Source: AG25 sp035518815
GTDB lineage: Bacteria > Gemmatimonadota > Gemmatimonadetes > Gemmatimonadales > GWC2-71-9
Reading direction: 5' to 3'
NCBI GenBank assembly: GCA_035518815.1
Contig: DATIXG010000125.1
Location: forward strand, 1-64,000
Length of the DNA stretch: 64,000 bases
The translations under genes and the position numbers were made by a program. The notes beneath the pieces are model-generated. The model did no database searches. It was given only the letters and a program-made list of their open reading frames with translations, and was not told where the DNA came from. This document shows positions 15,807 through 24,027 of the stretch, one piece after another. Position 1 is the stretch's first letter; every line of letters starts with the position of its first letter.

Positions 15807-16458
15807 ACGACGATCCTTTGCGTAAGTAGTCGTAGGTGAGGACCGCGAGCCAGGCACCGACCAGCGGTCCGAGCCAGTACAGCCAGTGGGCTGTCCAGAT
15901 ACCCGCCGCGAGCGCCGGTCCGAACGACCGTGCGGGATTCATGCTCGCGCCGGTCAGTGGGCCGCCCATCAACGCGTCGAAGGCGACGGCGAGTCCGACC
16001 GCGAGTCCCGCGACCCGCCCCGACACCCGGGCGTCCGTGGACACGGCCACGACGACCAACATCAAGAAGAACGTGAGCACGACTTCAACACCCAGTGCTG
16101 AGATCAAGCCGATGCGAGGAATCGTGACCGCGGCCGCTCCGGTCGTTCCCATGAGCGCGCGCAGAAGGAGCGCTGCAGCCGCCGCGCCGACGAGCTGCGC
16201 GCCCACGTATGACAGCGCGTCCGCACGCGGAAACCGTCCGCGGAGCGCAAATCCGAGCGTTACGGCGGGATTGAAGTGCGCACCGGATATGTGACCGAGG
16301 GCGTACACGCCTGCTAGGATCGCGAATCCGAATGCCAGAGCGATGCCGACGGGCGTAACCGTGCCGGGCGACCACGCCTCAACCGACGCCGCCCCGGGTC
16401 CGATGAACACCAGCATGAATGTTCCAATGCCCTCCGCCGCCAGTCGCGGTCCTCTCAC
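15784..16458 (-). CDS. MIP-family aquaglyceroporin, probable arsenite channel
   Basis: A 224-residue channel of the major intrinsic protein family with six membrane helices and both half-helix motifs, HFNPAVT and SMNPARSFGPA. The selectivity-filter Arg follows the second NPA. It lies between arsM and arsC, so it most likely lets arsenite leave the cell by diffusion, as AqpS does in Sinorhizobium ars operons, in place of an ArsB or Acr3 pump. No pump gene is present in this operon. Start overlaps the arsM stop as ATGA. Confidence 0.88.
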   Translation of the reverse strand: MRGPRLAAEGIGTFMLVFIGPGAASVEAWSPGTVTPVGIALAFGFAILAGVYALGHISGAHFNPAVTLGFALRGRFPRADALSYVGAQLVGAAAAALLLRALMGTTGAAAVTIPRIGLISALGVEVVLTFFLMLVVVAVSTDARVSGRVAGLAVGLAVAFDALMGGPLTGASMNPARSFGPALAAGIWTAHWLYWLGPLVGAWLAVLTYDYLRKGSSCDHRSAA

Positions 16459-17261
16459 GAAGGCTTTCGCGCCCGGATGAAGGCGCCCATGATGCGCCCG
16501 CCCACCTCACGGGCGACGGTCTCGACGTCGAGGCCCGCGCCCGCCAGCACCGCGCGCGCATCTTCGAACCGGTAGATCTTCGTCGGCTCGACGTCGATGT
16601 CCACGAATCCCGCGTTTGCCAGGAGACGGCGGTACTCGCCCTCCTCCAGCGCCCCCGCGATGCACCCCACCCACAGCTCCATGCTGCGTCGCACGGCGTC
16701 GGGCACCTCGCCGCGGCAGACGACGTCCGATACGGCGAAGCGCCCGCCCGGCTTCAGCACGCGGAACGCCTCGCGCAGGACCCGGCCCTTGTCGGCGGAC
16801 AGATTGATGACGCAGTTCGAAATAACCACGTCGACCGCGGCATCCGGCAGCGGGATGTTCTCGATCTCGCCTTTCAGAAACTCGACGTTCTGCACCCCGG
16901 CCTTGGCCTGATTGGCCCGCGCCAGGGCGAGCATCTCGTCGGTCATGTCGAGCCCGTAGGCCTTTCCGGTCGGGCCCACGCGCTTCGCCGATAGCAGGAC
17001 GTCGATGCCGCCGCCCGACCCAAGGTCAAGGACCCGCTCGCCTTCCCGCAGCTCCGCGAGCGCGGTCGGATTTCCGCATCCCAACGACGCCAGCACGGCG
17101 CTCTCGGGGAGCCCCGCGGTCTCGCTCGCGTCATAGAGGTCCGCGCTCACGGGATCGCAGCCGCAGGCGCCGCCCGGCCCGCAGGTAGCGCGCTCGCCGC
17201 CCAGCACCTTGAGCGCCGCCTCGCCGTATTTCTCCTTCACCGTCGTCTTGATGTCGCTCAT
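16455..17261 (-). CDS. arsM: ArsM, arsenite S-adenosylmethionine methyltransferase
   Basis: A 268-residue class I methyltransferase. The SAM site is VLDLGSGGGID, with LDMTDEMLALAR downstream. Arsenite-binding cysteines lie at LGCGNP, ISNCVINL and VGCIAGAL, the typical three of ArsM, plus an N-terminal CGPGGACGCD cluster. The enzyme converts arsenite to methylated and volatile forms in the cytosol. GGAGGAGG directly precedes the ATG at 17261, which settles the start over a GTG four codons earlier. It follows arsR by 21 bases and overlaps the channel gene by four. Confidence 0.95.
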   Translation of the reverse strand: MSDIKTTVKEKYGEAALKVLGGERATCGPGGACGCDPVSADLYDASETAGLPESAVLASLGCGNPTALAELREGERVLDLGSGGGIDVLLSAKRVGPTGKAYGLDMTDEMLALARANQAKAGVQNVEFLKGEIENIPLPDAAVDVVISNCVINLSADKGRVLREAFRVLKPGGRFAVSDVVCRGEVPDAVRRSMELWVGCIAGALEEGEYRRLLANAGFVDIDVEPTKIYRFEDARAVLAGAGLDVETVAREVGGRIMGAFIRARKPS

Positions 17262-17282
17262 GGCCTCCTCCACCAGTATCGA

Positions 17283-17609
17283 TCAGTCACAGCAGGCGCG
17301 CGCACAGCTTCCCGCATGCCTGCCCGGTTTCACCGCTTGTGCGAACCCTGCGATCCTGTCCAGCACGTCGCGGCTCAAGGCGTAGTAGCTCCACCGCCCC
17401 TCGCGGCGGTCCGTCACGAGCCCTGCGTCCTTGAGCGTCTTGAGGTGGAAGGAGAGGCGCGACTGTCCCGCATCGAGCGCGTCCTGGAGCTCGCACACGC
17501 AGCGCTCGCCGTGCGACAACATCTCCACGATCTGCAGGCGGGTTTCGTCCGACAGCGCGTGGAACCACCGCGCGGCCGTGGCGTGCTGGGGAAGGATGGC
17601 AGTGGTCAC
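17283..17609 (-). CDS. arsR: ArsR-type arsenic-responsive repressor
   Basis: A 108-residue winged-helix repressor. The metalloid site is ERCVCELQDAL, the ELCVCDL-like motif at the start of the recognition region, followed by helix QSRLSFHLKTLKDAGLV and the wing. A second Cys cluster at the C-terminus (GSCARACCD) may add a metal site. It starts with GTG eight bases after the AT-rich operator at 17617-17644, so it should repress its own operon until arsenite binds. Confidence 0.93.
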   Translation of the reverse strand: MTTAILPQHATAARWFHALSDETRLQIVEMLSHGERCVCELQDALDAGQSRLSFHLKTLKDAGLVTDRREGRWSYYALSRDVLDRIAGFAQAVKPGRHAGSCARACCD

Positions 17610-17616
17610 CCCGCGA

Positions 17617-17644
17617 ATATATCAAGTTTTGTTGATATATCAAC
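17617..17644. promoter_or_regulatory. ArsR operator, overlapping inverted repeats
   Basis: ATATATCAA (17617-17625) and TTGATATAT (17632-17640) form a perfect 9-bp inverted repeat with a 6-base spacer, the layout expected for ArsR/SmtB dimers. The right arm also starts a 14-bp perfect palindrome (GTTGATATATCAAC, 17631-17644), giving three half sites in register. It is immediately upstream of arsR and very AT-rich compared with its surroundings. Confidence 0.8.
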
Positions 17645-17692
17645 GAGAGGGCACTTCAGCTCTGTAAAGACGGCTCAAGTGCTGTGAGGGGA

Positions 17693-17773
17693 TGCGCGGC
17701 GAGGGATTCGAACCCCCACGGGTTGCCCCACCGGCTCCTAAGGCCGGCGCGTCTACCGTTCCGCCAGCCGCGC
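17693..17773 (-). tRNA. tRNA-Leu (anticodon UAG)
   Basis: The minus strand folds as a class II tRNA. The acceptor stem is GCGCGGC (5' end at 17773) with GCCGCGC (17694-17700) and discriminator A. The anticodon arm has loop CTTAGGA, giving UAG, and the variable arm is long, as leucine tRNAs have. The T arm GGGGGTTCGAATCCCTC is standard. CCA is not encoded (the next bases are TCC). Confidence 0.95.
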
Positions 17774-17840
17774 GGGTCTGCCCACGAAGTTACAACCTCA
17801 GTGGCCCTGTTGCGACGACTTGAGGGGCCAGGGCCACGCT

Positions 17841-17966
17841 TCAGCCGGCGCTTCGCGTGCTCTTGCGACGCCGCCCGGCCGTCGCCATCGTCGCGGCGAA
17901 CACGGAGATCCAGGCGCTGAGCGCGATGACCGCCTCTTCCCACCAAGCCAGTGTGCGGTGCTTCAC
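17841..17966 (-). CDS. 41-residue single-helix membrane protein
   Basis: A short frame starting with GTG at 17964-17966. GGAGG lies at ideal spacing upstream (7 bases). The product has a charged start (KHRTLAWWEE), one hydrophobic helix (AVIALSAWISVFAATMATA) and a strongly basic tail (GRRRKSTR), the inside-positive pattern of small membrane proteins. The Shine-Dalgarno is part of a perfect 6-bp hairpin with a 4-base loop (17975-17990), so initiation may be controlled by structure. It ends 67 bases before the tRNA-Leu gene. The 250 bp between its start region and bioB show nothing else. Function is unknown. Confidence 0.55.
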   Translation of the reverse strand: MKHRTLAWWEEAVIALSAWISVFAATMATAGRRRKSTRSAG

Positions 17967-18219
17967 GGTAGTGCCTCCGCCATTGCGGAGTGGCGCTGCG
18001 GGAGGTGGGCCGGTCTCGTCGTCCCTCAGGGCATCCACCCCTCGAGTCGCCGAGCTAGGGGCGAACCCACCCCCGCAACATGATGCGTTCTGTGTCTGGC
18101 CAGGTAGCAACTCTCGTGCCTCCCGCGCCTCGCCATTCGTAGCGCGATGTCGTCTCGCGTCGACCCTCGGGTGCGGGTGACGGTGTGGGAGAGCGTGCCA
18201 CAGCCGGGGCCCGACGACC

Positions 18220-19290
18220 CTACGCCTGCACTACGCCGATGGGCGAATACAGCGAGCTGGGGGCGTCAGGCGGCAGTGCGTCCATGGACCCCAGGTCCAG
18301 CGGCGCCCCATCGGGCGTCTCGAGCACAAACCCCATGTCCCGGATCATCGCGAAGTCGGCGCTCGCCGGCTGCCCCGCCGTCGTGAGATAGTCCCCCACG
18401 AACATGGAGTTCGCCGGATAGAGGCCGAGGGGCTGGAGCGAACGCAGGTGCACCTCACGCCCGCCCGCGATCCGGATCTCCTGGGAAGGGAGGAGAAACC
18501 GGAACAGGCACAACACGCGGAGGCAGCGGCGCGGGTCGAGCTCCTGCGTCGCTGCGAGCGGCGTGCCGGGAATGGGGATGAGGAAATTCACCGGCACGCT
18601 CTTTACTTCGAGCGAGCGGAGCTCGAGCGCGAGGTCGATGATGTCGTCATCCGACTCGCCCATCCCCACGATCCCGCCGGAGCAGGTCTTGATGCCTGCT
18701 GTCTTCACGTTGCGCACCGTGCCCACGCGGTCGTCGAAGCTGTGGGTGGAGCAGATCGTCCCGTAGTGCCGCTCGGACGTATTGAGATTGTGATTGACCG
18801 TCTCCACGCCTACCTCGGCAAGCCGGCGCGTCTGGTCTTCGCTCAGCAACCCGAGGCACACGCACACCTTCAGCTCGTGCCGGGTCCGCACCTCGCGCAC
18901 CGCGTCGAGCACCTTGCTGAACACCCGCTCGCCGGGCGCGCGCCCTGAGATCACGAGACAGAACGTGCCGGCCTTGAGCGCCGCCGCCCGGTCGGCCGCG
19001 GCGAGGATGCGGTCGAGCGCGAGCATCGGGTACTGCTCGATGGCAGCCGTCGAGATACTCGACTGCGAGCAGTAGTTGCAGTCTTCGGGGCAGAGACCGC
19101 TCTGCGCGTTCAACAGGAAATGGAGCCGCACGCGGTTCCCCCAGTAGCGGTGCCGCACGCGGTAGGCGGCTGCGAGCTGATCGAGCAGCGCCTCGTCGGG
19201 AGCCGCGAGCACGGCGCGCGCGGCGGCACGCTCGAGCCTTTGCCCGGCGAGGGCCTGATCGGCCAGCGTGCTCCATTGGGAACCGGTCAT
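18220..19290 (-). CDS. bioB: biotin synthase
   Basis: A 356-residue radical-SAM enzyme that inserts sulfur into dethiobiotin. The SAM [4Fe-4S] motif is CPEDCNYC (Cys67, 71, 74). Residues of the sacrificial [2Fe-2S] cluster are expected at the later conserved cysteines (CLGLL region, CSGGIVGMGE) and the conserved Arg in the barrel. The ATG at 19290 overlaps the bioD stop (ATGA) and is chosen over a longer frame. It is the last gene of bioF-bioA-bioD-bioB, which covers the four steps from pimeloyl-thioester to biotin. Confidence 0.97.
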   Translation of the reverse strand: MTGSQWSTLADQALAGQRLERAAARAVLAAPDEALLDQLAAAYRVRHRYWGNRVRLHFLLNAQSGLCPEDCNYCSQSSISTAAIEQYPMLALDRILAAADRAAALKAGTFCLVISGRAPGERVFSKVLDAVREVRTRHELKVCVCLGLLSEDQTRRLAEVGVETVNHNLNTSERHYGTICSTHSFDDRVGTVRNVKTAGIKTCSGGIVGMGESDDDIIDLALELRSLEVKSVPVNFLIPIPGTPLAATQELDPRRCLRVLCLFRFLLPSQEIRIAGGREVHLRSLQPLGLYPANSMFVGDYLTTAGQPASADFAMIRDMGFVLETPDGAPLDLGSMDALPPDAPSSLYSPIGVVQA

Positions 19291-19985
19291 GTCGTCTGCT
19301 CCATCGGCTGAAGGGAAACAAGGCCCAGCTGCTCGGCCTGCCACGCGAGAACCCTGTCATCGTCGACGTCGGGGAGCCACGGCCACGCGAGTATCGGCAC
19401 GCGGGGCAGGAGCCGCGTCAGCGCCTCGACGTTCGTCTGCGCGGCGAGATCGGGACGCTCGCGCACGGGCGAATTCATGACCACGCAGCGAATCGGGAGA
19501 CCCGCGGCGCGCGCGGCCTGTACGGTCAGCAGGGTGTGATTGAGCGCGCCGAGCCGGTTGGCCGCGACGACCACCAGCCCGAGCCGCCAGCGGGCGAACA
19601 GATCGGCGTAGGAGAGCCGCTCGGTGAGCGGCACGAGCAATCCACCGGCGCCCTCGACGACGATCGCATCCCGGCCGGCCGTCAGGCGAGCGAACGCGCC
19701 GTCGAGCGCCGCCACGTCGACCGGTCGCTTGGCACGCTCGGCAGCCACGAGTGGCGCCAGCGGCTCGGCGAAGGTGATGGGGCAAACGTCGCCCAAGGCA
19801 TCGTGACCACCCGCCGCCGCTGCGAGCCGCAGCGCGTCCCGTGGCGGTCCCCCGTCAGTGCCCGTCTCCACCGGCTTCATCGCCGCGACCCGCAGCCCGC
19901 GCGCCACGAACGCGGCCACGAGCGCCCGCGCGATCACGGTCTTCCCCACGCCCGTGTCGGTGCCCGTGACCCCGAGGCGGATCAT
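19287..19985 (-). CDS. bioD: dethiobiotin synthetase
   Basis: A 232-residue ATP-dependent carboxylase/cyclase. The P-loop is GTDTGVGKT (residues 8-16), with Lys37 in MKPVETGTDG and the EGAGGLLVPL loop that binds DAPA. It forms the ureido ring from the BioA product. The frame continues open for 200 codons upstream, inside bioA, but the conserved sequence starts at MIRLGVTGTD (ATG at 19985), which overlaps the bioA stop by ATGA. Confidence 0.97.
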   Translation of the reverse strand: MIRLGVTGTDTGVGKTVIARALVAAFVARGLRVAAMKPVETGTDGGPPRDALRLAAAAGGHDALGDVCPITFAEPLAPLVAAERAKRPVDVAALDGAFARLTAGRDAIVVEGAGGLLVPLTERLSYADLFARWRLGLVVVAANRLGALNHTLLTVQAARAAGLPIRCVVMNSPVRERPDLAAQTNVEALTRLLPRVPILAWPWLPDVDDDRVLAWQAEQLGLVSLQPMEQTT

Positions 19986-21259
19986 TCCGGCTCCTCGTCG
20001 AGGAACCGCTCGATCACATCGTACGCGCAGCCCAGGTCGTCCGCGGTCGCGCAGTAAGGCGGGAGCAGGTACACCACGTTCCCCAGCGGCCGCACCAGGA
20101 CGCCGCGCTCGAGCGCAAAGCGGGCAAGAGACGCTCCCGCGGTGCTGAGGTAATCGGGTGGGCCATCGACATCGAATGCCGCTACGGTACCGAGCACGCG
20201 GGGGCGCTGCACCCGCGCATGGACCGCGAGGCTGGTGAGGTGCGAACGATGGGTGACCTCGATCGTCTGTCGGGCCCGTGCCGACGTCTCGTCGAGCAGA
20301 GCGAGGCTCGCCTGCGCGGCGGCACAGGCAATCGGGTTCGCCGTGTAGGAGTGGCCGTGGAACAGCGTGCGTCGCCGGTCGGGGCTCGAGAACGCTTCGA
20401 AGATCTCCTCGCGCGCGACCGTCGCCCCGAGCGGCAGGAACCCTCCCGTGAGTCCCTTCGACAGACACATGATGTCCGGGGTGACACCAGCGCCCCCGCA
20501 CGCGAACATAGGCCCGCTGCGGCCGAATCCCGTGAGGACTTCGTCCGCGATCAGCAGGACACGCGCCTGGGCGGTGCGCTCGCGGATTGCGCGCAGCGTG
20601 GCCGCGTCCCACATGCGCATCCCCCCGGCGCCAAGCAGGAGCGGCTCCACAATGACTGCCGCCAGCTCCTCGCCGCGACGGTCGAGCAGCTGATCCAGGG
20701 CGGCCAGCGTTGCCGCCGGGTCCTCACTCGGGTCGGGGAGACGGGCCACTTCGAGCAGGTGTTGCTCGAACGGGGCCGTGAAGACGCCCCGCGCGCTGGC
20801 CGCCATTGCCCCGAACGTGTCGCCGTGATACGCGTGCTCGAGCGCGGCGAGGAGCGGTCGCCGCTCGCCCCGGCACTCCCAATACTGGAGCGCCATCTTG
20901 AGCGCGACCTCGACTGCTGTCGAGCCGTCGTCCGAGTAGAACACCCGCGTGAGCCCCGCCGGCAGCACATGGATGAGCGCCTGCGCCAGGCGCGCCGCGG
21001 GCTCGTGAGTGAAGCCCGCGAAGATCACCTGCTCGAGCGTGCCGGCCTGTGCGGCGATCGCGGCCGCGATCGCGGGGTGCGCGTGCCCGTGCAGCGTCAC
21101 CCACCACGACGAGATGGCGTCGAAAATGCGCCGGCCGCGAGCGTCGTACAGATAGGCGCCGGCGGCGCGCGTCACGAGCGGCGGTGGCGCCGCGTCGAAA
21201 TGTTGGGTGTAGGGATGCCAGACGTGGAGCCGGTCGAGGGCGACGAGGTCGGGGGTCAT
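19982..21259 (-). CDS. bioA: adenosylmethionine-8-amino-7-oxononanoate aminotransferase
   Basis: A 425-residue class III aminotransferase that uses SAM as amino donor to make 7,8-diaminopelargonate. Visible motifs: VWHPYTQ near the N-terminus, FYSDDGSTAVEVALKMA for the phosphate of PLP, IADEVLTGFGRSG with the PLP-binding Asp, and LSKGLTGGFLPL with the Schiff-base Lys. The HGHSYTANPIACAAA block completes the BioA pattern. It overlaps bioF by ATGA. Confidence 0.97.
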   Translation of the reverse strand: MTPDLVALDRLHVWHPYTQHFDAAPPPLVTRAAGAYLYDARGRRIFDAISSWWVTLHGHAHPAIAAAIAAQAGTLEQVIFAGFTHEPAARLAQALIHVLPAGLTRVFYSDDGSTAVEVALKMALQYWECRGERRPLLAALEHAYHGDTFGAMAASARGVFTAPFEQHLLEVARLPDPSEDPAATLAALDQLLDRRGEELAAVIVEPLLLGAGGMRMWDAATLRAIRERTAQARVLLIADEVLTGFGRSGPMFACGGAGVTPDIMCLSKGLTGGFLPLGATVAREEIFEAFSSPDRRRTLFHGHSYTANPIACAAAQASLALLDETSARARQTIEVTHRSHLTSLAVHARVQRPRVLGTVAAFDVDGPPDYLSTAGASLARFALERGVLVRPLGNVVYLLPPYCATADDLGCAYDVIERFLDEEPE

Positions 21260-22452
21260 GGAGCGGACGGTGCAGGCAAGGCGGAGGCCAACGCGCGCAA
21301 CACCGCCGCGACGTCATCCGCACTGTGCGCGGCGCTCACGGTGAGACGCAGTCGTGCAGTCCCTTTCGGCACCGTGGGCGGGCGGATCGCCCCCACGAGA
21401 AATCCCGCGGCCCTGAGCGCAGCCGCGGCGCACAACATTTCTTCGCTATCCTCAATCACGACCGGTACGATGTGACCGTCTTCCGGTCCCGGCGGCGGCC
21501 AGCCGAGCGCCGCGAGGCCCGCGCGCAAGGCGCGGGCGTTGGCGCGCAGCCGGTCGCGCCGCTCCGGCTCCGCGACGGCGATTTCGAGCGCGGTGCGCGC
21601 GGCCGCCGCGAGCGCCGGCGGACTCCCGGTGCTGTAGACAAACGCCCGCGCGCGGTTCGCCAGATAGTCCACGAGCGCGCGCGCTCCCGCGACAAAGGCG
21701 CCCGCCACCCCGAACGCCTTGCCCAATGTGCCCATCACCACCTGGATCTCCCCGACACCGCCTGCGCGCTCCATCGATCCCTGACCTGTCGCGCCCAGAA
21801 CCCCCACCCCGTGCGCGTCATCGAGGTAGATCCACGCGTCGGTCCGGCGGGCGAGGGCCACGAGCTCGGCGAGCGGCGACAAGTCGCCATCCATCGAGTA
21901 GATCCCCTCCACCACGATCCAGCGCCGTCGCAATCGGTCTCCCCCTCGCGCGATTGCCCGCTCGAGCGCTTCGACATCCAGATGCGGCACCACGTGGCGC
22001 TCGGCACGCGACAAACGGCAGCCGTCGATCAGCGACGCGTGGTTCAGAACGTCGGCGTAGATCCCGTCGCCACGCTCCGCGAGCGCGGGGATGGCTCCAA
22101 GGTTGGCCATGTAGCCCGACGGAAACAGCAGGGCGGCCTCGACGTCGAGAAAACGGGCGAGCGCCTGCTCGAGCGCGGCGTGCAGCTCGTGATGCCCTGA
22201 GATGAGTCGCGCGGCGGTGGCACCCGTCCCCGCGGCTCGCAGAGCCTCGATCGCCGCTCCAGCCACGCGCGGATCAGTCGCGAGCCCGAGGTAGTCGTTC
22301 GAGGAAAAGTCGACGTACCCGTGGTCGCCTTCGGCCACCCGCGCGCCGTGGCGCCCGTGCAACACCCGCAATACCCGACGCAGCCCCGCTCCTTCGAGAG
22401 CGGCCAGCTCCTCGAGCAGCACGCCGTCCAATGAAGTGTCGGATTCCTTCAT
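21256..22452 (-). CDS. bioF: 8-amino-7-oxononanoate synthase
   Basis: A 398-residue alpha-oxoamine synthase that condenses pimeloyl-thioester with alanine. Motifs: FSSNDYLGLA, GTGATAARLISGHH, DDAHGVGVLG with the PLP-binding Asp, and GTLGKAFGVAG with the Schiff-base Lys. It heads the bio operon. The ATG at 22452 is preferred; a GTG one codon earlier is equally possible and neither has a strong Shine-Dalgarno. The 113 bp to the divergent gene at 22566 contain no recognisable BirA or BioR palindrome, so regulation is unclear. bioC and bioH are not in this window. Confidence 0.96.
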   Translation of the reverse strand: MKESDTSLDGVLLEELAALEGAGLRRVLRVLHGRHGARVAEGDHGYVDFSSNDYLGLATDPRVAGAAIEALRAAGTGATAARLISGHHELHAALEQALARFLDVEAALLFPSGYMANLGAIPALAERGDGIYADVLNHASLIDGCRLSRAERHVVPHLDVEALERAIARGGDRLRRRWIVVEGIYSMDGDLSPLAELVALARRTDAWIYLDDAHGVGVLGATGQGSMERAGGVGEIQVVMGTLGKAFGVAGAFVAGARALVDYLANRARAFVYSTGSPPALAAAARTALEIAVAEPERRDRLRANARALRAGLAALGWPPPGPEDGHIVPVVIEDSEEMLCAAAALRAAGFLVGAIRPPTVPKGTARLRLTVSAAHSADDVAAVLRALASALPAPSAP

Positions 22453-22565
22453 CACGGTTTCATGCTACTCTAATCGCACCGCTTCGGCGAGCGCGTCCCC
22501 ATCACTTCCGTATCCCTTCCTTCCCGCGTATGCGGACGTTAGGATACGAAAGGCAGGAGACCCGC

Positions 22566-23876
22566 ATGATCGCAGTACTGGCATCCCTCGTTGTCGCGTT
22601 GACGGTTCCTTCGGCACAGCCGCCGGTCCCGCCCGGCCCGCCGGTGCGCATCTGGTTGGAGCCCGCAGGCGCTCTCGCCCCGGGCGATCAGGCGCGCGTG
22701 TACGTCCAAACCAGCGGCGACGGGAATCTCATCGTCCTGCTCTCTCAGGTCGACGGCAGTGTGACGATGCTGTTCCCCCGCGATCCGTCGGGCGACCCGT
22801 TCGTGCGCGCCGGGACGTACGAGATCGTGGGACCCAGGGACAGGCCGGCGGTCAGCGCCGAGGATCTCGGACGTGGGGTGGTCCTCGCCGCGGTTTCGCC
22901 CGACCCGGTCTGGTTCGATGAGTTCACGGCCGGCCGCGGCTGGAACAACTCCGCGCTGACGGGGGCCGGCGCGGGCACGGACCCGGAAGGCGTGCTCACG
23001 GATGTCGTGCAGCGCATGTTGGGCGATGGGTCTTTCAATTACGACGTGGCGACCTACTACGTGACGCCGCCACCAACCGTCTCCTATGCCCCCGAGCCAC
23101 CGGTCTTTAATGACTGCTTCGGGTGCGACTACGCTCAGCCAGCGGTGGGGTACGTGGAGTTTGCGGGCGGGATACTGGCGAACCCCGTGAACTACAACTG
23201 TCGTTATCTGCACGCGTGCTCGCCGGGATTCCGGCCCCTCCCCAGCGACATTCGCGACGTTCCGACGGTCGTGTCGGTGCCGTTCCCGCCCCAACACGGG
23301 CTGGCGTTGTATTCGCGGGGACAACTGAGCGGCGTGGTTGCGCCGCCGCCCATGGTGGCCCGATCTCGGTCACAGGTCCCCGCGCGCGATCCCGTCGCCA
23401 CTCGACCCCGCTCCCGCACGATGCCCGTTGAAGCCGCCACGCCGCAAACGCGCGCGCGCGCGTTCAGGGCCGCAGCCCCCAATCCCGAACCCCTAGCGGC
23501 CCGAGCTCGCCCACGCTCCGAAGTGGTGAACGTGGCTGTCGCGCGTCAGCGCGTGCTGGAGCGCCAACCACGCCCGGTACGGGCTCAGAGTCCGAACGCG
23601 ACATTGGGGGCGACACGGGGTGGTGTCACGGCTGGCCTGGCGGTCAATCCGCCCCGCGATCGCGGGAGCGTTCCGATGGGCCTGATGGCGGCCCCTGCGG
23701 CTGCCCCAGTGATGATGCGGGCACCGCTTGCCGAAGCGCCGGTCAACGTGCGCCCGGTGCGCACGACGGCCGGGATGGGAGCGGTCTCCGGGATGCCGAT
23801 GGCGGGAGCGGCGCCCACAGTGGCGCAAACCATTGCCGTGCCGCATATCCCGCCACGGCTGCGGGTCGGGAGGTAA
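22566..23876 (+). CDS. exported DUF4384 protein with a Pro/Arg/Ala-rich tail
   Basis: A 436-residue exported protein. After a signal peptide (about 1-19) comes a DUF4384-type beta domain (VRIWLEPAGALAPGDQARVYVQTS, then GNLIVLLSQVDGSVTMLFPRD) of about 90 residues, which is often attached to secreted or kinase-linked proteins. The middle holds a CFGC and a CRYLHAC segment. The last 170 residues are low-complexity and rich in Pro, Ala and Arg, with many RARP/PVRP units, and look disordered and strongly basic. AGGAGA precedes the ATG at 22566. Function is unknown; a surface or peptidoglycan-associated role is a guess. Confidence 0.75.
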   Translation: MIAVLASLVVALTVPSAQPPVPPGPPVRIWLEPAGALAPGDQARVYVQTSGDGNLIVLLSQVDGSVTMLFPRDPSGDPFVRAGTYEIVGPRDRPAVSAEDLGRGVVLAAVSPDPVWFDEFTAGRGWNNSALTGAGAGTDPEGVLTDVVQRMLGDGSFNYDVATYYVTPPPTVSYAPEPPVFNDCFGCDYAQPAVGYVEFAGGILANPVNYNCRYLHACSPGFRPLPSDIRDVPTVVSVPFPPQHGLALYSRGQLSGVVAPPPMVARSRSQVPARDPVATRPRSRTMPVEAATPQTRARAFRAAAPNPEPLAARARPRSEVVNVAVARQRVLERQPRPVRAQSPNATLGATRGGVTAGLAVNPPRDRGSVPMGLMAAPAAAPVMMRAPLAEAPVNVRPVRTTAGMGAVSGMPMAGAAPTVAQTIAVPHIPPRLRVGR

Positions 23877-23895
23877 CCTCGCAAGCCACCGCACC

Positions 23896-23923
23896 TTGAC
23901 GCTTCCGGGGTGCTACATAATGT
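23896..23923 (+). promoter_or_regulatory. sigma70-type promoter of the aminotransferase
   Basis: TTGACG (23896-23901) and TAATGT (23918-23923) are separated by 16 bases. Transcription would start near 23930, at the foot of the leader hairpins described next. Confidence 0.45.
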
Positions 23924-23929
23924 TAGGGT

Positions 23930-23987
23930 CACGAACGGTGTGTTCGTGGGGACCGCCCGCGGCAAGTCGTGCCGGGGCATTTTTTTT
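23930..23987 (+). terminator. leader with two hairpins ending in a T-tract, possible attenuator
   Basis: The first hairpin pairs CACGAAC (23930-23936) with GTTCGTG (23942-23948). The second pairs CCC-CGGCA (23956-23964, one bulged G) with TGCCGGGG (23970-23977) and is followed by eight T residues (23980-23987). This is a classical intrinsic terminator, but it lies 40 bases upstream of the aminotransferase start and downstream of its promoter. It therefore either attenuates the gene or ends the DUF4384 transcript. The bases between promoter and terminator do not match the SAM-II pattern found before the next gene. Confidence 0.6.
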
Positions 23988-24027
23988 GCGGGGTCCTTGG
24001 ACCTGACCCGATGGAGACTGACCCGTC

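Noticed and set aside
22453..22565. BirA or BioR operator in front of bioF
   Set aside because: No TTGTAAACC or TTATMKATAA-like inverted repeat is visible.
23930..23990. Second SAM-II riboswitch before the aminotransferase
   Set aside because: It shares the terminator core and a GGTGCTA string with the thrC-like leader, but the P1/loop motif and GCTAAAAAG are missing and the string lies upstream of the predicted transcript start.
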